Assembly (NCBI RefSeq): GCF_028553885.1
Contig: NZ_CP067169.1
Location: 887,501-951,500 of the forward strand
Reading direction: 5' to 3'
From: Paracoccus aestuarii
Lineage (GTDB): Bacteria > Pseudomonadota > Alphaproteobacteria > Rhodobacterales > Rhodobacteraceae
Length of the DNA stretch: 64,000 nt
The notes under the pieces were generated by a model, which was not told the DNA's origin, searched no databases, and worked only from the letters and a program-made list of their open reading frames with translations. The number at the start of each line of letters is the position of its first letter. Within the stretch, counting starts at the first letter, position 1. Shown here piece after piece: positions 40,369 to 48,062 of the stretch. Both the position numbers and the translations under genes were made by a program.

Positions 40369-41022
40369 GTGTCTCGTGATGACGATCACGGAACGGGTGA
40401 CGAAAGGTGGGAAGGCGGCGCTGCCAAGCCGCATGACGCCGCCGTTCAACGCGCAATAGTTGAGGCGCGGCAGGAAATGCTGAACTTTCTTCGGAATCGG
40501 CTTCGGGATCATGACGAGGCGGAGGATGTGCTTCAACGCTTCTCGGTGCGCGCGCTGGAGCGGGCATCGCAGCTCCGTGACGTTCGAACCATGCGCGGTT
40601 GGTTGGGCAAGATTCTAGCGACGACGATTGTCGATCATCAGCGAGACATGATCAGGCGGCGGCGCCGCGAGGCTGATTTGGACCCGGAAAGCCTGGAGGA
40701 CTATATGGCTGAACCGGACCCTGATCTAGACGTGGCCATTTGCAACTGTCTTTACCGGCTGCTGCCGACACTCAAGGATGAGTATGCGGACATCATCTGG
40801 CGCGCGGATATCCTGGGCGAGCCGCGTGACCGGCTCGCAGCAAGTCTAGGCACGTCGTTGAACAATGTCACCGTGCGCCTGCATCGCGGGCGTCGCGCAC
40901 TTCGCAAGCGCCTCGAGCAGATGTGCTGGACCTGTCCGATCCATGGCTTCCTCGATTGCCATTGTGAGAAGGCCGAACGCATCAGAGCGCAACATGAAGC
41001 CATCTCTCGCGAGCAGAAGTAA
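40369..41022 (+). CDS. ECF-type sigma factor with C-terminal Cys cluster
   Basis: 217 residues, GTG start with AAGGAG. Region 2 is visible as DEAEDVLQRFSVRALERA and MRGWLGKILATTIVDHQRD; region 4 as DEYADIIWRADILGEPRDRLA and NNVTVRLHRGRRALRKRL. The C-terminus holds CWTCPIHGFLDCHC (Cys186, 189, 197, 199, His192). A comparable Cys-rich tail lets Myxococcus CorE respond to copper directly, without an anti-sigma factor. No anti-sigma gene is adjacent here, which fits direct metal sensing. Target promoters are unknown. Confidence 0.85.
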   Translation: MSRDDDHGTGDERWEGGAAKPHDAAVQRAIVEARQEMLNFLRNRLRDHDEAEDVLQRFSVRALERASQLRDVRTMRGWLGKILATTIVDHQRDMIRRRRREADLDPESLEDYMAEPDPDLDVAICNCLYRLLPTLKDEYADIIWRADILGEPRDRLAASLGTSLNNVTVRLHRGRRALRKRLEQMCWTCPIHGFLDCHCEKAERIRAQHEAISREQK

Positions 41023-41545
41023 GATGCCAATGTTTCAATCATGTCAGCACGCGAAGATTTCAAACCCACTGAACTCAGAGCGACCAATGAGTTCACCCAT
41101 GGGCCGTTCATTCGATCATTTCCATGAGGACAAAACATGCTCGTAATTTACTCGAGAAGGCATATCAATTCGATGCCTCTCAAGACAAAGCTAAATGACG
41201 AATGACCAGGAAGGATATGGGGGAAATTGCTGCACCCAGCTAGATTCTACAGCAACACAGTTCAGTATCATGAAATTCATACATATGATTTCTTCGGTTG
41301 TATTTGCGGTCAGATGATCGGAATCGACATTATGAGCGGCTCTGAGGATGCCACAGGGAATTTTGGGCTTATCGGCGGCATTTTCCAGCGAGTTTTCTTT
41401 GAGTTCGTCGAGCCCTATCGCGAGAACGCACAGCTCGGAGAAGGCGAGGTTGATGCCCGTAGTCTCGGCCGCCGCCGCGATTTAGTGTTCCATCCTCATC
41501 TGTCGTTGCGTTTGTTGTTTAGCTCCATGCCGAGTTGGAGTAGTC
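41023..41545. other. AT-richer spacer between cargo and conjugation genes
   Basis: 523 bases of visibly lower GC than either side, with no gene that I can support. It marks the junction between the metal/low-oxygen cargo and the transfer backbone and likely contains the promoter of the following LysR gene. Confidence 0.5.
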
Positions 41546-42445
41546 ATGCCTGATGTTTCTCTGGACTTCCGATATCTTCGCTACGTTCTTCTGGTGGCTC
41601 AGTTCGGAAGTTTCCGCGCCGCGGCCGAGAGTGAGAACATGACCCAATCGACCATAAGTCGACGTGTCAGTATCTTGGAGCGCAAGGTAGGTGTGAGGCT
41701 ATTCGAACGGAGCCACAATGGTGCGCGCCTTACCGTCGCTGGTGAGCGGTTTGTTCAAACGGCAGCCTATAGTGCAGAGCGATTGCGGGAGGTGATACGA
41801 GAGGTTCGGGAGACGGTCAAAGGCGAGATTGGGCAACTTCGGATCGGGCTTATGACCTCGTTGGCTGCGGGTCCAATGGCCGATATCATCGGAGACTTTC
41901 ACAGACTGAACCCAAGGATCGAACTTACGTTTGAGGAGACGGCAAGCGATGGTGCAATTGTGGGGCTGCTATGTCGACGGCTGGATGCAGCTTTCTTGCC
42001 GAACGTATTGAATTTCCCCGGCTGCGAGTCTCTACAGCTTTATGAAGAAGAGTTATGTTTGGCTGTTTCAAGTGAACACCGTCTTGCGTCTGCAGGCATG
42101 GTGGCATGGGAGGATATCAAAAGCGAAAAGTTTATCTTACCGTCTGGGAGCGCGGGAGGGGAACTTGATGAGTTTCTACTACGCCAGCTTTCTATCGGCA
42201 GGTCGGCTCCGCGGATCTCGATTCAATATGTAGGTAGAGAAAACTTGCTGAATCTCGTCGCACGAGATTGTGGGGTGGCACTAGTGCTCGCATCGACCGC
42301 CGCAGGAATGGCAAGACGTGACGTCGCGTTCTTGCGCCTGTATGGAACGGCGAAGAAGATAGAGTTTAGTCTCGTTTGGTCGGCGATGAGTGAGAATCCG
42401 GCTAGGAAGAAATTCGTCGATATCGCCCGTAAACTGGCACGGTAA
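41546..42445 (+). CDS. LysR-family transcriptional regulator
   Basis: 299 residues. N-terminal winged helix (LRYVLLVAQFGSFRAAAESE, then TQSTISRRVSILERKVGVRLFERS) and a periplasmic-binding-like effector domain. Its GC content is clearly lower than that of neighbours, so it may have arrived separately. It ends 78 bases from the convergent end of the trb operon and could regulate transfer genes; LysR-like regulators occur in related ICEs. The effector is unknown. Confidence 0.9.
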   Translation: MPDVSLDFRYLRYVLLVAQFGSFRAAAESENMTQSTISRRVSILERKVGVRLFERSHNGARLTVAGERFVQTAAYSAERLREVIREVRETVKGEIGQLRIGLMTSLAAGPMADIIGDFHRLNPRIELTFEETASDGAIVGLLCRRLDAAFLPNVLNFPGCESLQLYEEELCLAVSSEHRLASAGMVAWEDIKSEKFILPSGSAGGELDEFLLRQLSIGRSAPRISIQYVGRENLLNLVARDCGVALVLASTAAGMARRDVAFLRLYGTAKKIEFSLVWSAMSENPARKKFVDIARKLAR

Positions 42446-42523
42446 TTTTCGGCCTGCTGCTGATGCAACCGGGATCGGGTAGGTCGGCTCAATACAGGTG
42501 TGGTAAGATGTGGGTGTCCAAGA

Positions 42524-42769
42524 TCACGGATTTGTAACGCGCGAGGTGGCGGGAGACGTACGGCGTGCCTTGGCGAAGCCGCGATCTGTGGCGATGAAGC
42601 GTTCGAGCATTGGGACGATCAACTTCACCGGATCGGGGATCGGTTGCGCGGTTTCTCGGGCGAGAATCTCGGCATATGTGGCGAGATCGCGTTGCAGCTG
42701 CGCGGGCAGCTCCACCGCTACCTTGACGGGCTTGTCGTCGGTGATGGGACCAAGTTTAAGCTTCACCAT
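42524..42769 (-). CDS. DUF2274 protein of the trb operon
   Basis: 81 residues. MVKLKLGPITDDKPVKVAV followed by ELPAQLQRDLATYAEIL is the DUF2274 pattern, found as the gene after trbI in many proteobacterial ICEs. Probably ribbon-helix-helix-like, function unknown. Two bases after the trbI stop; last gene of the trb operon. Confidence 0.8.
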   Translation of the reverse strand: MVKLKLGPITDDKPVKVAVELPAQLQRDLATYAEILARETAQPIPDPVKLIVPMLERFIATDRGFAKARRTSPATSRVTNP

Positions 42770-42771
42770 CG

Positions 42772-43920
42772 CTAGCCTCCCTGTGGTTCGAGCACGAGGT
42801 CGCGGGTGACGATGATCCGGAGCGGGAAGCCGGGCCGGATCGTCAAGGTCGGGGCGACCTGGAGCTGCCGCTGGATGATCTGCTGACCGGCATCGTTGAT
42901 TGTTGCGCCGGCTCCTTCCCGGATCGCCTGAATCAGCCGGTCTTCGCCATCGGCAAGGAGTTCGGTGCCGATGGCGAGAAGGGTAGAGAGGCCGGCGGCT
43001 CTTGCGACATCCCACCAGTGATGGTCGACCCCATCCTCGAGACCGGCATAACCCCGTGCATCGGCGCCGGGCAGGCGTTCCAGAACAATGGAACGGCCAT
43101 TGGGCAGGATCAGGCGGGACCAGACGAGCAGCACACGGCGCTGGCCGAAGGTGACCTCGTTGCTGTATTCGCCGATGATGCGGGTGCCTTGCGGGATGAG
43201 GAGATAGCGCCCGGACGGGCTGTCATAGACGTTTTCGGTGACCTGCGCCGTGATCTGACCCGGGAGATCGGAGCGAATGCCGGTGATGAGTGCTGCCGGG
43301 ATCACCGCACCCGCCTGAAGAACGAAAGGCGATGCCGGTGCCATGATCCGATCCGGAGCAACCGGCTGGCGATCAGGAGAGGCGTTGAGGAATGCGAGTT
43401 GCCTGTCCTGCGGGCTTTGTGCTCCAGCGGCACCGGCGAGGTCGTAGCCTGAAAGCGGCGGGACAACCGGCGTGTCGGGTGTCGCAGTGGAGGGTCTGGT
43501 CTGAAAGAATACCTGGCTCAGCCTTGCCGCTTCTTCCTCTGCGAGGCGGCGCTGCGCGTCGGGATCGACGGCGGGCGGCGTCATCATCGGCGGGACGATG
43601 GGCTCGCCGCGGTTCTGCGCGTCGAGGATCGGTCGGCCCCAGTCCCCCGGAAGGGGCGGGCCGAGAACAGGCCCGGTGTAGTCTGAAGGTAGTCCGATGA
43701 GGCCGTCGGCAGTCGGACGGTTCTCCACCGAGTAGAGTTCCTCCGCTCCCGGCGCGGGGCCGCGTGTCTGCAGTGCATAGATGAGCGCGCCGGCGATGCC
43801 GAGGCAGGCGATCGCACCTGCGCCGGCGACAACCCGGCGTGACAGGCGCGTCACCCGCGGCGGGTCAGCGCGGAGCCGCATCGGCGCCGTCGCATCATTC
43901 GGATTGCTTGCGTCGGTCAT
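42772..43920 (-). CDS. trbI: Conjugal transfer protein TrbI (VirB10-like)
   Basis: 382 residues. Short cytoplasmic start, one membrane helix (VVAGAGAIACLGIAGALIYAL), a Pro-rich periplasmic stalk and a C-terminal VirB10 barrel domain (AGAVIPAALITGIRSDLPGQ, LIPQGTRIIGEY, LPNGRSIVLERLPG). It spans inner and outer membranes in the type IV secretion core. Start overlaps the trbG stop. Confidence 0.95.
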   Translation of the reverse strand: MTDASNPNDATAPMRLRADPPRVTRLSRRVVAGAGAIACLGIAGALIYALQTRGPAPGAEELYSVENRPTADGLIGLPSDYTGPVLGPPLPGDWGRPILDAQNRGEPIVPPMMTPPAVDPDAQRRLAEEEAARLSQVFFQTRPSTATPDTPVVPPLSGYDLAGAAGAQSPQDRQLAFLNASPDRQPVAPDRIMAPASPFVLQAGAVIPAALITGIRSDLPGQITAQVTENVYDSPSGRYLLIPQGTRIIGEYSNEVTFGQRRVLLVWSRLILPNGRSIVLERLPGADARGYAGLEDGVDHHWWDVARAAGLSTLLAIGTELLADGEDRLIQAIREGAGATINDAGQQIIQRQLQVAPTLTIRPGFPLRIIVTRDLVLEPQGG

Positions 43921-44936
43921 GTCGGGGAGTCTCCGGGTGTGGTCGTCTGGGCCCGAGTAGGCGGCTGCGGCTCGATGCGGACGATCCTGACCACCTGCTG
44001 ACGGTCGCCGCTCCCGAGGCGCAGTTCCGCCGCTCCGAAAATCCGGTCCACGATCAGGACGTTCTGATAGACGCGGCTGTTGACGATCTGCGGCTCGCCG
44101 TCGGCCCCGAGGACGAACAGCGGTGGCATTTCTCCCTGCGCGATGCCGCGCGGGAAGACAATGTAGCTGCGGCGTCCATCGTCGAAGATCCCGACCGGCC
44201 GCCAGGGCGGCGTGTCGCCAGTGAGGCCGTAACGATAGTTGCGCGCCGCCTCGTGCGGGATGATGGGCGCGGCGACCGCCGGCTGACGCTGGCCAGGCGG
44301 CGGGGCGGGATAGGCCCAGGCCACCGCGGGCATGTAGGGCGCTTCGGTCGCGCGCAGTTCGATGAGATAGACCCGGCGATCGGTAGTGACGATCAGGTTG
44401 GTGGAAATGTCTTCGCGCGTCGGTTTGACGAGGATATGGACGCGGCGGTTCGGCCCGGCACCGCTCTCGGTGTCGCCGATGATCCAGCGCGCGGTATCGC
44501 CGGCGGCAATCGGGCCGGCGCCGGTCAGGCTCTCACCCGGCTCGAGCGAGATATTGGTGATCTGGCCGGGCGACGTATAGACTTGATAGAGGGCGCCTTC
44601 GCTCCAGGGGTAGATCTGAACGGAGTTGTAGTAGCCTTCGCGGCGCGGCTCGATCCGGGCTGCGGCATTGGCGTTGGTGACCCGGGCCTCGGGTGTTCCT
44701 GCGGCCGCGCCGCCTCGCGCTGGCGTCCAGCCCGGCGGCGTATGGAGTGGACGGGGTTGGTCGCTCGCGGTTGCCGTGGGGACCGCGGGCAGAGGCGGCA
44801 CATTGTCGTCGTAGCTGAATTGGGGCGCGCGGTTCGTGGCGCAGCCGGCGAGCAATGTCACGGAAAGCAGCAGAGCCACGATTGCGGGTTTACGGAAAAC
44901 CGGATCGGCGGTTGTGCGGATCGTCGGGTTGGTCAT
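43917..44936 (-). CDS. trbG: Conjugal transfer protein TrbG (VirB9-like lipoprotein)
   Basis: 339 residues. Lipobox LLAGC near residue 32, then the VirB9 fold with VQIYPWSEGALYQVYTSPGQ, NLIVTTDRRVYLIEL and IFDDGRRSYIVFPRGI. Outer-membrane ring component with TrbI. Overlaps trbI and trbF by ATGA junctions at both ends, so expression is translationally coupled. Confidence 0.95.
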   Translation of the reverse strand: MTNPTIRTTADPVFRKPAIVALLLSVTLLAGCATNRAPQFSYDDNVPPLPAVPTATASDQPRPLHTPPGWTPARGGAAAGTPEARVTNANAAARIEPRREGYYNSVQIYPWSEGALYQVYTSPGQITNISLEPGESLTGAGPIAAGDTARWIIGDTESGAGPNRRVHILVKPTREDISTNLIVTTDRRVYLIELRATEAPYMPAVAWAYPAPPPGQRQPAVAAPIIPHEAARNYRYGLTGDTPPWRPVGIFDDGRRSYIVFPRGIAQGEMPPLFVLGADGEPQIVNSRVYQNVLIVDRIFGAAELRLGSGDRQQVVRIVRIEPQPPTRAQTTTPGDSPT

Positions 44937-45622
44937 TGGCTCATCTCCCGCGACCAGTTGATGGCGTTGACATAGATGCCGAGCGGGTTCGCCCTGAGGC
45001 GTTCTGCGGTACGAGGGGTTTGCAGGACGATGGTCAGGATGGCGGTCCAGCGCTCGGTGGCGGCAAGGGCACCGCCTTCGTAGTGGCGCTCGGTCCACGC
45101 AACCCTGAAGCTGTCGGGCGAGGCGCGGATGACCGAAGAGACTTCGATTGCGACCTGCTGCCGCCCGACCCGCGTGAAAGGATCGTTCGTCCGGGCGAAC
45201 TCGTTGAGCGCCGTGGCACCGCGATCCGTGGTGAATTCATAGGACCGAAGCCAGTTCTCGCGAACGATGATCGGGTCGGCCGAGATGCCGCGGACCTGTT
45301 CGATGAATCGCCCGAGATGCCAGGCGATCTGGGGATCGGTCGGGCGGTAGTCGGCTGTGGCCTGCGCCACGGCTTGGGCCTGGCCGAGATTGTCCACTTG
45401 CACCACCCAGGGAACGACGGTGCCGCGGGCCGACTGCCAGACCAGCGCGCCCGCAAAACCTGCCGCGACGAAGAGGCAGCCGAAGGCCATGATCCGCCAG
45501 TTTCTCGCCTGGACCCGGGAGGAGCCGATGCGCTCGTCCCAGACCTGGGCGGCCTTCTGGTAAGGTGTCTCGGGTTCGGGGGTTCGGCCGTAATGGGTTG
45601 CCGGGCGCTTGAAGAGGTTCAT
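44933..45622 (-). CDS. trbF: Conjugal transfer protein TrbF (VirB8-like)
   Basis: 229 residues. Cytoplasmic start (MNLFKRPATHYGRTPEPETP), one membrane helix (IMAFGCLFVAAGFAGALVW) and a periplasmic VirB8/NTF2-like domain (RTNDPFTRVGRQQVAIEV, ERWTAILTIVLQTPRT). Inner-membrane assembly factor of the secretion channel. Six bases after trbL. Confidence 0.95.
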   Translation of the reverse strand: MNLFKRPATHYGRTPEPETPYQKAAQVWDERIGSSRVQARNWRIMAFGCLFVAAGFAGALVWQSARGTVVPWVVQVDNLGQAQAVAQATADYRPTDPQIAWHLGRFIEQVRGISADPIIVRENWLRSYEFTTDRGATALNEFARTNDPFTRVGRQQVAIEVSSVIRASPDSFRVAWTERHYEGGALAATERWTAILTIVLQTPRTAERLRANPLGIYVNAINWSREMSQ

Positions 45623-45628
45623 GTCGGA

Positions 45629-46975
45629 CTACCTGTCGGAGAGATTGATTGAAGCTCCCCCGCCATGGCTGTCGCCGGAGCGGATCGCATGTGAGGCGAG
45701 GGTGACGCCGCGGCTCATGGCCTGCCCTCGGCGCATCTTCTGCGCCCAGGCTGGCGGGCCGTCGGTGGCGGTGGAAGCAGGATCAGGCGCGGGGTTGCCC
45801 CCGACGGTGCCCATGGAAGAGGTGCCACCCGTGGCTGCAAACCCGCCCTTGACGCCGCCGCTGTAGCTGGAGCCGACGCGTTCTTTTGCGCGGTTGGTCG
45901 CGCTGCGGAGCGGTGAGAGGGCGCTGCTGCCTGCCGCGCGCGCAACGCCGCCCATGCCGGAGGCGACCCCGGCCGCGCCGGAATGGCCCATCGACCCGAG
46001 CGTATAGGCTGTCGAGGCGGCCCCGGCTGCGGTGGCGCCGCCACGAACGGCCGCTGCTCCTCCCGAGAGCGCCGCGCCGCCGGCGCGGGCGGCAAGCATG
46101 GCGCCCCCGCCCGCGGCCATGGCCGCTCCGCCGATGGCGAGGCCGGTTCCGACAGCCGCACCGGCGCCGAGTTGCGGGCCGCCGGAAACCAGCCCGTTCG
46201 CTATTCCGGGACCGAAGATCCCCAAACCGAGCAGAGAAAGGGCCGCGAGCACCACGGCCATGGCGTCGTCGATTGTGGGCGTGACCCCTCCAAAACCGGC
46301 CGTGAATTGGCCGAACAGGGTCGAGCCGATGCCGATGATCACCGCCAGGACGAGAACCTTGATCCCCGAAGAGATCACGTTCCCCAGGACGCGCTCGGCC
46401 ATGAATGCCGTTTTTCCGAAGAGGCCGAACGGGATGAGCACGAAGCCCGCGAGCGTGGTCAGCTTGAATTCGATCAATGTGACGAAGAGCTGAACGGCGA
46501 GGATGAAGAACGCCAGGATGACCAGCGCCCAGGCGAAGAGGAGGCAGGCGATCTGAATGAAATTCTCGAAGAAAGCGATCCAGCCCATGAGGTCCGAGAT
46601 CGACTCGAGCAGGGGACGGCCTGCATCGAGGCCGGTCTGGGCAACGCGGCCGGGGCGCATGAGGTCGGCGGCCGAAAAGCCGGTGCCCGAACCCAGCAGC
46701 CCGAGTCCGGCGAAACTGTTGAAGACGATCTGGGCGAGCGAGTTCCAGTTGGTGATTAGGTAGGCGAATACCCCGACAAACAATGTCTTCTTGACGAGCC
46801 GCGCCATCACATCGTCATCAGCGCCCCAGGCCCAAAAAAGGGCGGCCAGGGTGACGTCGATGACGATGAGCGTGGTCGCAATGAAGGCGACCTCGCCGCC
46901 CAGGAGACCGAAGCCGGAGTCGATGTAGGAGGTAAAGACTGCGAGGAAGTTGTCGATAACGCCGGCACCGCCCAT
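45629..46975 (-). CDS. trbL: Conjugal transfer protein TrbL (VirB6-like)
   Basis: 448 residues. The first 260 residues hold six or more membrane helices (FIATTLIVIDVTLAALFWAW, LAQIVFNSFAGLG, LVLAVIIGIGSTLFGQF). The rest is a long Gly/Ala-rich cytoplasmic tail (AGGGAMLAARAGGAALSGG), as usual for TrbL. It forms part of the inner-membrane translocation channel for DNA. Confidence 0.95.
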   Translation of the reverse strand: MGGAGVIDNFLAVFTSYIDSGFGLLGGEVAFIATTLIVIDVTLAALFWAWGADDDVMARLVKKTLFVGVFAYLITNWNSLAQIVFNSFAGLGLLGSGTGFSAADLMRPGRVAQTGLDAGRPLLESISDLMGWIAFFENFIQIACLLFAWALVILAFFILAVQLFVTLIEFKLTTLAGFVLIPFGLFGKTAFMAERVLGNVISSGIKVLVLAVIIGIGSTLFGQFTAGFGGVTPTIDDAMAVVLAALSLLGLGIFGPGIANGLVSGGPQLGAGAAVGTGLAIGGAAMAAGGGAMLAARAGGAALSGGAAAVRGGATAAGAASTAYTLGSMGHSGAAGVASGMGGVARAAGSSALSPLRSATNRAKERVGSSYSGGVKGGFAATGGTSSMGTVGGNPAPDPASTATDGPPAWAQKMRRGQAMSRGVTLASHAIRSGDSHGGGASINLSDR

Positions 46976-46981
46976 GACCCG

Positions 46982-47260
46982 TCACTCCGCGTGAGGTTGG
47001 GCCGGTGCAGGCGCGCGGCCGAGGAAACGGTCGCGGGTCTCGGCCCAGACTGCGAGGCAGGCGGCATCTTTGGCCGCCGCCTCGCCCATTTGCTGGCAGC
47101 GGCGCTGCTGTTCGCGCAGCGGGTCGGGCGGAAGCTGGAGGGAAGGTGCCGTGGCGGTCGGGGTGGGGGCGTCCTCCCGCGCGTATTCCACGATCGCGGC
47201 GGTGATCGCGAAGGCGACGAAAACGATCGCTCCGATCCGGGCCAGCACCTTGCTCTCCAT
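46982..47260 (-). CDS. trbK: TrbK-like putative entry exclusion protein
   Basis: 92 residues. One N-terminal membrane anchor (IGAIVFVAFAITAAIVEYA) then a short domain with two Cys (RCQQMGEAAAKDAACLAVW). Size, anchor, Cys pair and position between trbJ and trbL match the alternative TrbK family, thought to block entry of related elements. Function is by family, not directly visible. Confidence 0.78.
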   Translation of the reverse strand: MESKVLARIGAIVFVAFAITAAIVEYAREDAPTPTATAPSLQLPPDPLREQQRRCQQMGEAAAKDAACLAVWAETRDRFLGRAPAPAQPHAE

Positions 47261-47276
47261 CGTCTCCTCCCGGCCC

Positions 47277-48062
47277 CTAGTTGTTGAACATCCGGGCATT
47301 CCCGGGCTGGTAGCCGGTGCCCGGGGTCAGGAATCGCTGGCGCTGGATGCGGCCCTGTTCGGCGGCTGCGGCCTGCTCCGCCTCTACCAGCGCTTCGGCG
47401 CGGCCGGTGGCGGCGAGGAGCGCGGTGAGATCGGCAAGTTGTTGGGATTGCAGTGCCAGGAGCTGATTTCCGGCCTGGGTCGCTTGAAGTGCGCCGACCG
47501 CATTCTGGCTCTGGCCGACGAGCGCTGCCATCTCGACGCGCTGTGCCTCGATATTTCCCACGACCCCGGCCTGAACGCGCATGGCGTCCTGCAACCCGCC
47601 CATCGTGTTGGTCCAGCGGGCACGAGCGTCGGCCACGAGTTGCTGTTGGGGAATGGAGAGGTCGAGCGCGCCGTATTCCTGCTGGAAGATCTGGTCGACC
47701 TGCTGGACCTCGAAGGCGATGTTCTGCGCCTGATTCAGCAATTGCTGGGTGCGGCTGACGTTTTGCTGGAGCTGTTGCAGCGAGGAATGCGGCAGGCTGG
47801 CGAGATTGCGGGCCTGGTTGATGAGCATCTGCGCCTCGTTCTGGAGCGAGGCGATCTGGTTGTTGATCTGCTCCAGCGTTCGCGCCGCAGTCACCAGGTT
47901 CTCGGCGTGGTTGCGCGGGTCGTACACGATCCGGCCAAAGCCGCCGAAAAAGGCCTGCGCGGGGGCAACAAAGATTGGCGCCACGGCAAGGGGTGCGGCT
48001 AGCGCGAGGGCGAGCGCCGGGGCGCTCACCATTCGGGTCAGTCGGAAAACAGGTCGTGTCAT
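47277..48062 (-). CDS. trbJ: Conjugal transfer protein TrbJ (VirB5-like)
   Basis: 261 residues. Signal peptide (ALALALAAPLAVAPIFVAPA), then long Gln/Asn-rich helices (ARTLEQINNQIASLQNEA, LQQLQQNVSRTQQLLNQA), the P-type TrbJ fold. Secreted minor pilus or channel component. Start overlaps the trbE stop by ATGA. Confidence 0.95.
   Translation of the reverse strand: MTRPVFRLTRMVSAPALALALAAPLAVAPIFVAPAQAFFGGFGRIVYDPRNHAENLVTAARTLEQINNQIASLQNEAQMLINQARNLASLPHSSLQQLQQNVSRTQQLLNQAQNIAFEVQQVDQIFQQEYGALDLSIPQQQLVADARARWTNTMGGLQDAMRVQAGVVGNIEAQRVEMAALVGQSQNAVGALQATQAGNQLLALQSQQLADLTALLAATGRAEALVEAEQAAAAEQGRIQRQRFLTPGTGYQPGNARMFNN

Noticed and set aside
41227-41553. A 108-codon plus-strand frame before the LysR gene.
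   Set aside because: Irregular composition, no clear ribosome site, and overlap with the LysR start; more likely AT-rich spacer.
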